64,000 nt of DNA, from contig CM060696.1 of assembly GCA_030686995.1 (NCBI GenBank), positions 116,811,449 through 116,875,448 on the forward strand, given 5' to 3'. The notes below the pieces were generated by a model. It was not told the DNA's origin. It was given only the letters and a program-made list of their open reading frames with translations, and did not search any database. How positions within the stretch are numbered: the stretch's first letter is position 1; every line of letters begins with the position of its first letter. Shown here in pieces: positions 10,487-21,382 of this stretch. The DNA is from Artemisia argyi. Taxonomy: Eukaryota; Streptophyta; Magnoliopsida; Asterales; Asteraceae. Made by a program: the position numbers and the translations under genes.

Positions 10487-10520
10487 CTAGCTTAGAAAAC
10501 CCGTTGACACCGGGTACTTT
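10487..10520 (-). mobile_element. Helitron 3' terminus, minus strand
   Basis: Read on the minus strand: gtacccggtgtcaacgggt forms a hairpin (acccg/cgggt), followed about 8 bp later by CTAG (complement of 10487-10490) and T. This is the canonical Helitron 3' end, so the element body extends to higher coordinates. Its 5' TC end was not found. The gene fragments at 11.0-13.7 kb could be its cargo; that part is inference. Confidence 0.6.
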
Positions 10521-11020
10521 TTTAAAAAAATAGATAAATGAGATGATAAGAAAAGTAATAACGTTAATATGTTCCTTTTAAAATATGAAACAAAAAAATG
10601 AGACAATGCGTTCATTATAAGATAAGAAATTGCTTATGTTACAATTACACTAACAAACGTCCAAGCTTGGGGTCTCCAAAATTTATTGTGTTGAGTACCT
10701 ACATAACTTTAATAGCAACATGAAGTCTTAAATCTAAAACTACCTACATAAGATTTAAAACAATCAACACTGAAACCATGCTCCTGCTCCTCCTGGATCA
10801 CTTTTTGCAAAGACAAACATTCTATTAGTCAGGCCACTGAAAAGAGGAAAAGTCGGTCATCAGTGTCTACATTCAATAAGATATAATGATTTACAGTAAC
10901 ACGGTGATGCGAGGCACTAAAAAATCATCACTTAAGCTTAATAATTGATTCTGAACTACTTCCATTGTAGTAGAATAGTCAGACCATCAGGGCATAATCA
11001 AATAAAATAATCTTATTACA

Positions 11021-11479
11021 TTACATCACTATTAATCTTGTGTAACAAACATGTTGGCCAACACCCATCTCATTAACAAAAGAATCCTTGAATTTGAATA
11101 TCAAGTTAAATAGAGTCAGATATAAATGATGAGACTCCAATAACACAAACACAACTTTCTTATTATACTTTTGTGAAGTTATATAAAGCGGAATTAGCCC
11201 ATCATTAAACTCATGGTACACATTTCCAAGGTACCCTCCTGTCGAAAAGAATAATATTGCTGGCACATCATGTTCCACATAACATTTGGGTCAATTATTA
11301 GTATTGAACCCATTTGGGTTTTTGGCTATTAGTGTGAGTTCATCTACGGTGGCCATAGTTGATGCCTCCCATTTTCGCATGTACGGGGTTTGATATATTC
11401 TTACTGGTCTTTCTTGGAAGTGTAGAGGAAGACCAAAAATGAAGATGAATGTATTCGAATATCGCCTTTCATTGCGCAC
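11021..11479 (-). pseudogene. GT61 (DUF563) glycosyltransferase fragment
   Basis: The minus-strand frame contains YMRKWEASTMATVDELTLIA and then, after an in-frame TGA at 11291-11293, HDVPAILFFSTGGYLGNVYH and EFNDGLIPLYITSQKYNKK. These match the conserved core of plant glycosyltransferase family 61 (xylan arabinosyl/xylosyl transferases of the Golgi), normally HDVPAVxFSTGGYTGNxYHEF. Only about 150 of the usual ~450-500 residues are present, with no N-terminal membrane anchor and no C-terminal domain. Interpretation: a captured or decayed gene fragment next to a minus-strand Helitron end. Confidence 0.75.
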
Positions 11480-11824
11480 ACATTAGATCCAATACTACTT
11501 CTATCACAACATATTGTACTTGAAAATTGAAAAAAAAAAAAAAAAAAAAAAAAAAAATGTTTAGAAATATGAAGAAAAATTACTTTTTTATTAGGTTTTC
11601 AACTTAAACTTCAAAATAGTGACTAAACCGTATCAGTAACTGAGAGGGACAAAAAAATGAACCTTTTCTTTTAATAAGGACTAACAATTTTTTTCTTTCA
11701 AATTGTAATAAATAGCTTAGTATTTGTGACAATCCACTGAACTAAAGGCAAACTTGAACTTTTTGTTTCTTAATATTCTCTTGGTAGACTATTTCTTAAC
11801 AGTATTTAGTGGAGGAACTTAAAC

Positions 11825-13110
11825 ATTTTATTTGGAGTTTGCTTATTTCTAATGAAATGGTAAATTGCCTTATTTGTTTCAATTATCATATGCTCAATTT
11901 GAATATTTTTATAAAGTTGGCCAAAACTTGAACACATTTATTTGGGCCAAACTTTTACTTACTTATATTTCGGTTTGTAATTGTAATAGTGTAACTGCCA
12001 TGCATAATGTTATCTATAAAAATCATATCAAAAGGTAAAACCATCATAATTAGTATACCTTGAAAAGATCAAAGCTTAATCCACTCATTTGCATCATACA
12101 TTGTGTATCATTTGTGCCTGCATTGTTAAAAATGGCAGAAATATGTGCAAGTCGAATCCCATTAGAAGGTCGGTGAAAGTATAGGCGCAGAAAATCAAAG
12201 CACACATCATTAGACAGATACTAATTAACCATTTTCTTCTCCGAGAATGAGTCTAAACAACCATCACAATCCAAAGAGATTTAGGAAGTACCTGTTAAGA
12301 TAAACAAACACCGTCATCAACAACCTCGCTTAGTATTACTAATTAAGAATTCTGGACATTGTATTATCATAACGGCCTACCATGAGTGACTACTGATGTA
12401 GCTGACATCAAACGGTACTAAAGAAAATCTCGTTCTGTAACATGGATCAGAACCTCTGAGTTAAGGGAAAAGGTATCTTTGCTGGATAAAAAAATATACC
12501 ATAATTGTGATACCATTGCATGTCACCAGTTTTTTGACCAAAACCATTTTGAAGAGATTCCCGAGAAGAGCAGGAAAAGACTAAAATAAGTAATTATATA
12601 GATTATAAAAACTTTAGATATCATCCGTATCACTCCACAACTTTTAACATGTATCCCTTTCAATTTCTCCTCTAAAGCACAACCAATACCTGAAGCGTCT
12701 TAAGCGGAAGCTCTTCCATATATTCATCCACCTGTAATAACGACAATATTGGTAACTCAGGCGACTTTTTGTTGTGATTACAATTACTAAATACAAAATA
12801 CATTATTTGGAATTGCTTATTTATAATGAAATGGTAAATTGCTCTATTTGTTTCAATTACCTTATGCTCAATATGAACATTTTTGTAAAGTTGGCCAAAA
12901 CTTGAACACTTTTATTTTGGCCAAACTTTTACTAACTTCTATTCCAGTTCAGTTTGTAACTGTAATAGTGTAAGAACCATTCATAATATAATCTATAAAA
13001 ATTATATCAAAAGGTAAAACCATCAAAATTGGTATACCTTGAACGGACCAAATGCAAATCCACTCATTTGCATCATACGTTGTGTATCATCTATGGTTGC
13101 ATTGTTAAAA
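11825..13110. repeat. Direct duplication, ~970-bp offset
   Basis: Bases ~11825-12125 and ~12800-13110 are diverged copies. Both contain gctcaat.tgaa.att, agttggccaaaacttgaaca, aaggtaaaaccatcaaaatt and the exon-like atccactcatttgcatcata. The duplication lies inside the unidentified minus-strand gene relic and repeats one of its putative exons. Confidence 0.75.
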
Positions 13111-13700
13111 ATGACACATAAAATCAAATTATCAAATATAAGAAGCTAACCTCGAAACTGCTTATTATTTCAGCCTCGTCAACCCTTTGTTTGAATGCCT
13201 CCTTTGTGGAATCCTATTACAACAACAGATAGCTATGTTTAAGTCCTTGTAGCAGATTTCCATCAATTAAAAAAAAAGTAGCACTTGAATGTTTACTTTT
13301 GCTGATTTCAAAACCGGCAAAAATCAACCAAAACCACTATATTCCAAACCGCTCGGATCCAAAGATTATTAAAAAATCACCACCAAAACCCTAAGTATAA
13401 AAATACACACAATAAACCATTAGTAACTCATAATCAATTTGAAAAGACATACCTTGTTGTTTGAGATTTTAGGAGGATTAAGAAGATCGTTTGTTAAGCA
13501 TCTGTATAGAATAAGCATCAATTCAAAACCTAATTTATTTGATGAACATAAACTGATATTGAATTGAAAGCCATAGTGGGATCAATTGAAACAGAAAGGT
13601 AGATATATGATTTTGAATGGGTGACATTAATTGGTGATTGACATTTAATGGTGATTTGAAACTGAATCGGTTGATTTGAATTAAGAATAGTGTAGGAGAA
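12060..13700 (-). pseudogene. Unidentified multi-exon gene or relic
   Basis: Several minus-strand segments have clean GT-AG borders and compatible phases. 13501-13453 reads CLTNDLLNPPKISNNK, 13213-13151 reads DSTKEAFKQRVDEAEIISSF(E), and ~12731-12690 reads VDEYMEELPLKTLQ. Another segment (13092-13036, duplicated near 12110-12065) reads DTQRMMQMSGFAFGPFK but does not join in phase. Upstream, the only ATG frame (MAFNSISVYV...) stops after 15 codons. I do not recognise the family. The linking exons look like real ancestral coding sequence, but the duplication and phase conflict suggest it is no longer functional. A transcript or orthologue search would settle it. Confidence 0.4.
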
Positions 13701-14380
13701 GCTTGTAATGGAGGAGCGTATAAGATTTTTGGAAAGGGTTGTGTGATTAAATGCGATTGAATGTGTTTGAAAAGGGCGTACTCAAGAAGCTTTGACTTCT
13801 ATGTGTTTTCATTTACAAAACCGTATGCATTTAGGACTTGTACTTTGTATCTAAATATGGAATTCCACATCACTGCATTAAACCAATTTTTAATGCTTGA
13901 TGCTTAGAAGGGCTTGTACAAAAGCTTATTTTATTAGATAAAATAGATATGATAGTTCTTTTGGACTAATTATATGTATTAACTTACAATAAATGATAAT
14001 TAGAGTCACCAAGTCTTTTCATGTAAGCATCAACCTACTGCCTATATATAATGATACATACACAAGCGCACACTGCAACTTGAAAGATTGTTCTAAGTTA
14101 TTCCGAGGAGTGAAACCCGTAAGTGCACTCAGAACCAACCTAATTTTACAATGATTATCAGTCAAGCTCCAACGTGTAAATAACTTTTGTGCTTGATCTT
14201 AGTTTTGATTATGCTTTCATAGATTTTTTTCACAATTAAATTGATATAAGTTTTCCTTATATTGATGTGGACTCTTTTTAGATCTGAGTAAGAGAAAAAT
14301 AGGTTATGCAAAGCAGTAATGAACATATATAATAACGTGGTTAATTTGTGAATCTTTCAGGTTGTAATCAAGTATTTGAA

Positions 14381-14640
14381 ATGATGGCGACTACTATTAT
14401 AGGTATGCACATTGTTACAGCTAGATGCTATATTCTTTCCTGTTGTCAAGTTTCAAATTCGAGTATGACAGTTTTCAGTAATGACATTAGAGGGGCACCA
14501 TGTGCAAAGCTTAGAAGCTCATGTCACATATCTTCTACACAACTATTATCTCAAAATGTTGAAAACAGTCCTTGGAGGTTTGGAAAGATGACAACAAAAG
14601 CCGTGTCAGAGTCGAGTGACACAAAAGTCCTTCATGTGAT
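14381..14640 (+). pseudogene. Enoyl-ACP reductase (MOD1/FabI) transit-peptide fragment
   Basis: From ATG at 14381 or 14384 the frame reads MATTIIGMHIVTARCY and then MTVFSNDIRGAPCAKLRSS, CHISSTQ and FGKMTTKAVSESSDTK. The spacing and wording match the chloroplast transit peptide and first mature residues of plant enoyl-[acyl-carrier-protein] reductase (NADH), a fatty-acid synthase enzyme of the plastid. Sequence identity breaks off where the Rossmann fold (GLPIDLRGKRAF) should begin. No catalytic domain follows. Inferred to be a captured 5' exon. The assignment relies on remembered MOD1 sequences. Confidence 0.6.
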
Positions 14641-14667
14641 AATATAAATGCATGTTTGATATCTACA

Positions 14668-15180
14668 CGCCAAAGCATCCCAACAGACTCTTCTAATACA
14701 ACCACTAAGCAGGTGATTAAGGATTACATTGTTGCGTTTGAAGGAGGTGTTGAACATGAAGAGCCTGTTGATGCTAATCTCGCTAAAAAAACTTCATCGG
14801 GTTATTTGGTGATTTTGAATTTATTATTGTTGTTATTGTGTCGTTGCATTGATTTCATGTTTTTCTTGCAGAGTGAAGATTTGCAAGTGATGGTGCTCCT
14901 CAACTATGCTCCAATAAAGAAAAAGAGTTCAACCATCATCTCCAAGAGTATGTATTGATTTGCTTTATCTTATTGATTACTTCAGGGTATATATGTTGTT
15001 CATTCTCTCATATTGGCTGTTTGAGCCACTCTATTAACCGGTATATATATTTGTTTAACAGAATCCGATGATGAGATGATTATAAATAAAAGAAAGTGGT
15101 CTTCTGTTGATGAGCAATTATGGCCTTTGAGAAGCCGTAAATCACCAAAACATATTTATCAACAATATTACTGTATGTGA
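14668..15180 (+). pseudogene. Unidentified exon-like segments
   Basis: An open frame reads TTTKQVIKDYIVAFEGGVEH and EEPVDANLAKK. After an AG at ~14871 it reads SEDLQVMVLLNYAPIKKKSS, and after a further AG at ~15061 it reads ESDDEMIINKRKWSSVDEQ. Codons look used and the borders resemble splice sites. No family is recognised, and there are no start codon or full gene limits. It may be a further captured fragment adjacent to the enoyl-ACP reductase piece. Confidence 0.3.
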
Positions 15181-15189
15181 ATTATATGA

Positions 15190-17110
15190 AAGGAAAATGG
15201 GTGGAGGGTATCTTCGATTTATAGAATAAAAAGAAGATCAGGTTCGTGAAGATGGCAATGAAGTGTTGTTTTGAAAGCTCGAGTGGTTATGCTTTACCAT
15301 GTGATCATGAGCCTAAAAAGTGATATTTGAAAGCAAATATGAGTTTCATATAGAAAACCAGATTAATTGAACTTAATTTGTGGCAGCAAGTTCAAGAAGC
15401 TTTCACTTTCACCAATTAAACATCCTTATAGTTGTGTTACTGTAGCTGTTATTACTTATTATTGGTTCATTCTTTTTTCTTTGTGTAGTGTCATTTTGTT
15501 TACACATTAAATGACGGTAGGTTGTGCTGCCAAATATCTAATTCGACTTAAAAATTATGTCTTTGTGGTATAACTGACAGATCAATATGCATAAAAAGCA
15601 CTTGAATCATCCGAATCAGATGGATGGAAATAAAGTAGTTGAAAGCATTGGAAGTGATTGTTCCTTTTATCAAATAAGTGGCTTGACAAGCAATGACAGC
15701 CGGTTTCTTCAAACAATAGATTTAATCAAATGTTTACCTCTGTAGTCAACCAGAAGCATTATAGAAACTTAAAATATGTTAATTTGGTCACATGCAAAGC
15801 ATATTATCTTTTTAGGAAACTTATATAAATTCTCATGGTTTTAATGAACTTGATTATAATGGCATAAAGTCACTAAACTCTATTATACAAAGTCAATAAT
15901 CACTAAACTCTAATATACAAAGTCAAAAATAAACTATCTTTTGGGTGATTAAAAGTTGAGTTAAGTTAAGTTCTTGGGTGAGTAAAGGCTTAATGTGATT
16001 GAATGCAATAACCAACCAAAGTTTATTAACCAAGTGAGAGTATTGAAACGTTTTTGCATCTCACGGTATTTATATACATTTAATTGCAAAATATTATTTA
16101 TAAGGTATCTCTTTATTTCGCTTAAGTAAATATATTTGTTGTTACAATAAAAAAGAGTCTCGTCTTCAAGTGTATAATTAACCCAATCTCATTCGGTTAA
16201 AAGACTAATGCATATAGAAGTGAGTGATGTGTTCGTTAAATGGTTAAAAAGTAATGTGATGATGCAAGTAGGATGTCAATGGTATCCATAGAATAGAAGT
16301 AAAGTGTGGTAGGAAAATAGATCTAAGTTTTTTAATCTCTTTGTAGTGGTTTATACTTTTTGAATATGAGTTTGTTTGTGGTTGGTTATTTTAGTTGTCT
16401 TTTGTGATTGGGTTGCTTAAGAATGTTTGCTTTGTAGTTTATGTTTTGTTTGTGGTGGTTTATTTTTTTTGTGGTTGGTTTTTTTAGTTTATTGTCTTTT
16501 GTGATTAGGTTGCTTAAGAATGTTTGATTTGTAGTTTATGTTTTGTTTGTGTCGGTTTATGAATATGAAGCTTTGAAGAGGATGATTGGATATTTTTACT
16601 GTTGAAGATGGTTGAAGATAAGTGGAAAGCCTCTCTTAACAAAAATATGAAGATTTAGATGACATCAATTCAATGATTCATTTGTCCATGACCTGAAGTT
16701 GTCCAACTTAGTGGACTCGGTCTCCACCGTGTCCACTCGACCGGTAAGGATAAGGAATCGATCCGAGGCAGAGCGAACAAATCTTTTTTTTTTCAGTCAC
16801 CATCAACACCAATCAACACCAGCATCACCACCTGATCACGTTCGCACATTAGCCGGAATTTGCACATCTGCTTGGTCGGGGAGTGTACTAATGGTCGGGG
16901 ATATGGGCCAACAAATGATTGGTATTGTAATATTTGTCCGGACACGTGTAAACAAATTAGTTGAGTCGCACGTTCGTACATTCGCACATGACCGCTTTGA
17001 GAAAGAGTATTATTTTTGTACATTTTTTTGAAAAAGATTAAGTTTTTGTCCTATTTTTGGGAATTTTCACTACTTTTTTACCCGAAATACAAGCATGATT
17101 TAATCATCGT
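15190..17110. other. Intergenic, no gene recognised
   Basis: This is AT-rich sequence with two local direct repeats. About 16370-16450 recurs at ~16480-16560 (tgtttgtggt...gcttaagaatgtttg), and a ~35-bp repeat lies at ~15870-15930 (cactaaactctaatatacaa). The open frame at 16699-17031 has no familiar motif. Confidence 0.5.
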
Positions 17111-17116
17111 GAACAT

Positions 17117-17150
17117 AGCCCGTGCATCGCACGGGCCATGATGCCTCGTA
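17117..17150 (+). mobile_element. Helitron-like 3' hairpin
   Basis: There is a perfect 8-bp stem, gcccgtgc (17118-17125), loop atc, gcacgggc (17129-17136). This is the form common at plant Helitron 3' ends. It is followed by ...gcctcgtaat rather than a CTAGT terminus. No linked helicase or 5' end is seen. Confidence 0.45.
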
Positions 17151-17239
17151 ATAATAATAAAAAGAATATCAGTTAGCAATGAACTAAAAATTTTAGTAAA
17201 ATCTATATAAATTAAAAAAATTTCATGTCATAACTTACG

Positions 17240-18030
17240 TAGCGTTTGGTATGTCGTAATCAAAGGGGTAATGGAAATGATTATTACGATTGAATGAGAA
17301 AATGTTGTTTGTTTATATTTATGCAATGTAATAATTAATTACAAGGAATGACTCATTACACCAAAAAACATTCCTTAGGGGCCCCCTACTTTTTTTTTTC
17401 ATTACATCCCGTAATGGAATCAAAATTACATAAAACTCCACCATTAACTAACCATATTAATGAAACTTCTCATCAACAATGGGCATTTTAGTCTTTTTAT
17501 TATTATTCTATTACGTCTTATCAAATAAACCAAACATGATAAATATCGTAGCGTTTGGTATGTCGTAATCAAAGAGAGAATGGAAAGGATTATTATGATG
17601 GAATAAGAAAATGTTATTTGTTCATATTTATGTAATGTAATAATTCATTATAAGGAATGACTCATTACACCAAAACCATTCCTTAGGGCCCCCTTACTTT
17701 TTTTTTTCATTACAGTAATGGAATCAAGATTACATAAAACTCCACCATTAACTAACAATATTAATGAAACTTCTCACCAATAATGGGCATTTTAGTCTTT
17801 TTATTATGATTCCATTACGTCTTATCAAACAAACCAAACATGATAAATAATGGTAATGACTCGTTACATTACATCACTCATTCCATTACATCGGTCATTT
17901 CATTCATTTAACATTTTATTTCGTCATACCAAACGAACCCTAATAGTAATGACTCATTACATTACACCACTGATTCCATTACATCGGTCATTCCATTCAT
18001 TTAACATTTCATTTCGTCCTACCAAACGAA
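17240..18030. repeat. Tandem MITE-derived repeats
   Basis: A ~309-bp unit starting agcgtttggtatgtcgtaat occurs twice in tandem (17241 and 17550), ending near 17845. It is followed by a ~93-bp unit present twice (17850-17940 and 17941-18030) that ends in taccaaacgaa. The outer ends are inverted relative to each other (cgtttggtatg...cataccaaacg), typical of terminal inverted repeats of hAT or PIF-type MITEs. There is no coding potential. Confidence 0.75.
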
Positions 18031-18446
18031 ACCCTTAGGTATGAATAACTACAAAACATATTTTTTATGTTTTCTTTTGCAGCGGAAATTTCATATTTAC
18101 TGAACTGAAAAGTTATAATTTTATATTTATCCATAAAACATATTTTTAACAAATAAGTACAATGCTTTTAGAATATATGTTAATGAAATTTGAAATAAGA
18201 CTTTCAATTGGGTATGGAAACGACTATTCTTTGTATACCTTGTTACCCAAAACAAACATTTCTTTTCTCAAAATAAAAACAATATCATTTGAATGTGTTT
18301 TATATATTTTATGGAGATCGAAACTCTTTTGTTTTTCCTACAAAAGGTATAGGAAAAATTTTGCAAAAAGTACGTTTTCAATACGTGAAGCCCATTATAA
18401 GACTGCGTGTGACCTTTTTCTTTAGGGTTTTAGTTAGAAAAAAAAC
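18031..18446. other. Intergenic, no gene recognised
   Basis: AT-rich. Overlapping open frames at 18162-18642 run across the left arm of the next inverted repeat and have no family resemblance. Confidence 0.45.
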
Positions 18447-19077
18447 GTACTTAAATGCAAATACCATTATCATACTTGTCTTTTATTTCATTCCATTATA
18501 TTACACGAACTTTCAAATTTTGATCCATTATCATAGCTACATCTATTGTTTACTCACAAAAGTTATTAAAATTTCACATTTCTTTGACACTATTGTTTTA
18601 TTGCTGGTTAAACATCAATGTCATCGTCTTCCACATTCATAACCCAAAAATCTTCACTCTTTTTCCTAATAAATGAAGTACGAAACAAATCAAATCTTAA
18701 TTTTGATTGTTTATCATACCAACAACAGATCTACAATTCCACCTAATTTCAAAGTCACCAACACCACTCACACTGTTACACACGTCATTGATCACATCGT
18801 TATTCGAATACCACTTTGACAGATAACTAGAACAATCTAACACCGACGAGCAGACATAACAAACGGAATAACAATAATGGCGTGAAAATGATTGAAGAAG
18901 ACGATGATGTGGATGCTTAATCAACAATAAAGGTAGCGTGTCTATGATGGATTTTTACTAACTTTTGTGAGTGTACAATAGTTATAGTTATGATAATGGA
19001 ACAAAATTTGAAAGTTCATATCATATTATGGAACAAAATAAAGTACATGTGTGGTAAACACACTTGCATGCAAGTAC
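18447..19077. repeat. Long inverted repeat (foldback-type)
   Basis: The left arm (~18447-18640) matches the reverse complement of the right arm (~18880-19077) over almost 190 bp. Both arms contain gaactttcaaattttg, ccattatcata, actcacaaaagtta and catcgtctt. The loop is about 240 bp. The arms differ by scattered substitutions. The outermost matched words are gtacttaaatgcaa and its inverted counterpart. Transcription would give a long hairpin. It is probably a foldback or MITE-like element; no target duplication was identified. Confidence 0.7.
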
Positions 19078-19447
19078 ATTGCTATTTTGTAATCAAAAGT
19101 TCAAAACCCATTTCTTTATGATGCAACTTTTGTTTGGCCCCAAAAATCTTTATGAAACATCGTCTAAAAAGGATTATTTAGGGAAAATTACTAAAAATGT
19201 GATATTTAAGCCTTTTATTATCATGGTTATGTTATCAATCAAACTCAAAAAATGACATGAGGGTGTCGCACTTCACAAGTTTTGTAGGTGCGACATGCTC
19301 ATCTAATCAAGGACGACATGTGGAAACCAAAATCTATAAACTAAATTAAAATCTCAACAAACTAAGAACGGAAACCAAAAACCATGGTAGCACATGTGGG
19401 ATGATATACATTATCTGAAAAATAATAATACAAAACTGCAAGTATCA
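19078..19447. other. Intergenic, no gene recognised
   Basis: AT-rich spacer between the inverted repeat and the LTR element. I see no coding or structural signal apart from the 5-bp target copy tatca at 19443-19447. Confidence 0.5.
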
Positions 19448-20782
19448 TGATGCGTGGGAATCGCAACAGGCTTTACCTCTCGAGGGATCTCGAGAAGCTT
19501 ACAACCCCCACCAGGCAGTGTACCTGATCGTTGTAGTATAGTATAGTAACAAGTACCGGGGGATTGATCGTTCAGCTTAGGAATAGTGTCGCTAGGATTA
19601 GAAAGCCTAATTACTAGTTCTAAAGATGAGGGATGATTATTTTTGTGTTTTTATATTTTATGGAAAGCAATTAAAAATATCGGTTTTTGGAAGAGTGGGC
19701 GGAATTAGTTGTTATTCAACTAACCCAAAACTAAGATGCAATCAAAATAAAATACTGAAAATGAAAATAAACTAATTAAACTAAGGTTGTGAGCAGTAAT
19801 TGGAGAAAATGTGTTTACTTAGATTTCACTACTCCCTAGATATCTTTTACATGTTAATTACTTGTTATAATTGCATGGATGACGGATTGTATTCCTTAAT
19901 ACCATTCATGGGGTGGCATACATAACTCCCCAATTCTATGAGCTCTTATCTCCTCCTACACCATGCCCAGCACAACTATAGGGATTGTAAACAGTGGCTC
20001 ATGCATTAAATACAACCAATAAAGACCTAGTACGCCTCGGTTCATGTTTCTTAAGACGTTCAAGCATGTTACCATTTGGAGATCTGCCAGTTTTCTTAAG
20101 CCTAACATATAAAATTATACATCCAAGACAAAAATAAACAAGTAATCAATATCTAGGTTTCATTAGATCTAAGCAAACACAAAAGAGATCTAGCCTAGCA
20201 TAATGGAATTGAGACAAGAACAAGATATAGACAACCAACACATAGACATATTGATTGAATTAGAAGAACACTTATCTCAATTACAATGCAAGGTATCAAG
20301 GGTTTGGAACCCTTGAAAAACCTGTAAAAGTTGCACCAAAATCGTCTTTAGGGTTTCTCCAAAACTTCTTTCTTTTAATGTAAAAAACTAGAAAACTATA
20401 TATAGGAAAATCGGGGTGACGGCGTCAAGAACAAAGGTGTGACGCCGTCATCTCGCCGCCAATTACTTCCTCGGACGACCTTGATCTACTTCTGACGGCT
20501 TGCCTGACGCCGTCATGAGCTACGGATTTGAATTCTTGGGGTTTGACGCCGTCATGAGTTTACTCTTGACGCCTTCATGTACTGTTCTAGCATGGAAAAT
20601 TGAGACTTTGCCGTTTTCTTCACTTTTATGCTCCAAAAACGTCCAAAATAGCTTCTTTTCCAGAATTCACTCTCCAAGTACCTAAAATCACAAAAGGAAC
20701 GATTTAGGGCAATATTTGATCAAATAAAGTCGGATTCGGGCTTAAATGACCCCCTAAAAACGGATCATTTTTCGCCTCATCA
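19448..20782 (-). repeat. 3' LTR of the LARD-like element
   Basis: 1335 bp, TG...CA in both readings. In the element's (minus) direction, U3 carries an array of TGACGCCGTCA palindromes and then a TATA box. Interior-side border: ...ctcatca|tataccctta. Confidence 0.92.
20396..20577 (-). promoter_or_regulatory. LTR promoter with TGACGCCGTCA palindrome array
   Basis: The TATA box is ctatatatag at 20396-20405 (a palindrome, so it reads the same on the minus strand). Upstream of it, in the minus direction, are perfect palindromes TGACGSCGTCA at 20417-20427, 20440-20450, 20505-20515 and 20544-20554, and one imperfect copy at 20567-20577. TGACG is the known core of as-1/TGA-type bZIP sites, so this looks like a dense bZIP-site enhancer adjoining the retrotransposon core promoter. 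Binding is inferred. Confidence 0.7.
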
Positions 20783-21346
20783 TATACCCTTACACTTGAG
20801 ATTTGCTTGTCCTCAAGCAAATGCGCTTTTATTCTACTCAAAAGACAAGTTAGGGGTCATTTAACACTAATATAAAAGTAATTACAACAAATAATCGTTC
20901 CACTAAAGACCAATAGACAAGCACGGAGGTCATACACTAGCACCTCAAAAATAGTGTTTAGATACTCACATCTCTCGGGTGTAATAAAGTAATATAACAT
21001 TATGGAAATGGAAGATATCTCTCACTACCTGTCATAGCAAAATAGATTACCATAGGCTTGGGAAAGGATCAAACCTCCACCACATGGCGTAAGCACCTAG
21101 GATAAACTATCAAAGAGGTCTTTTTAAAGGGTTGTAACGTTAGGTATAGGGATATGAATTACACGGTTTTCTTGGATAAAGGAAGTTTTACTGGTAGCGA
21201 GTTAACAATCTTAGTTAATTACATGTACAACATGGCGTTGCTAAGCCAAGACTAGACTCGACTTAAGCTAATAAATGAAAAATAACCAAAACATAAAATG
21301 AACATAGAATGAAAAGGGATGATAGTCCGTATGTTTTTTCTCTTTT

Positions 21347-21382
<36 letters not shown>

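Noticed and set aside
16699..17031. 110-codon plus-strand frame
   Set aside because: No conserved motif, overlaps an equally long minus-strand frame, and sits in repeat-rich intergenic DNA.
17117..17137. Perfect GC-rich stem-loop considered as a transcription terminator
   Set aside because: The sequence is plant nuclear DNA and the hairpin form fits a Helitron 3' end; rho-independent terminators do not apply.
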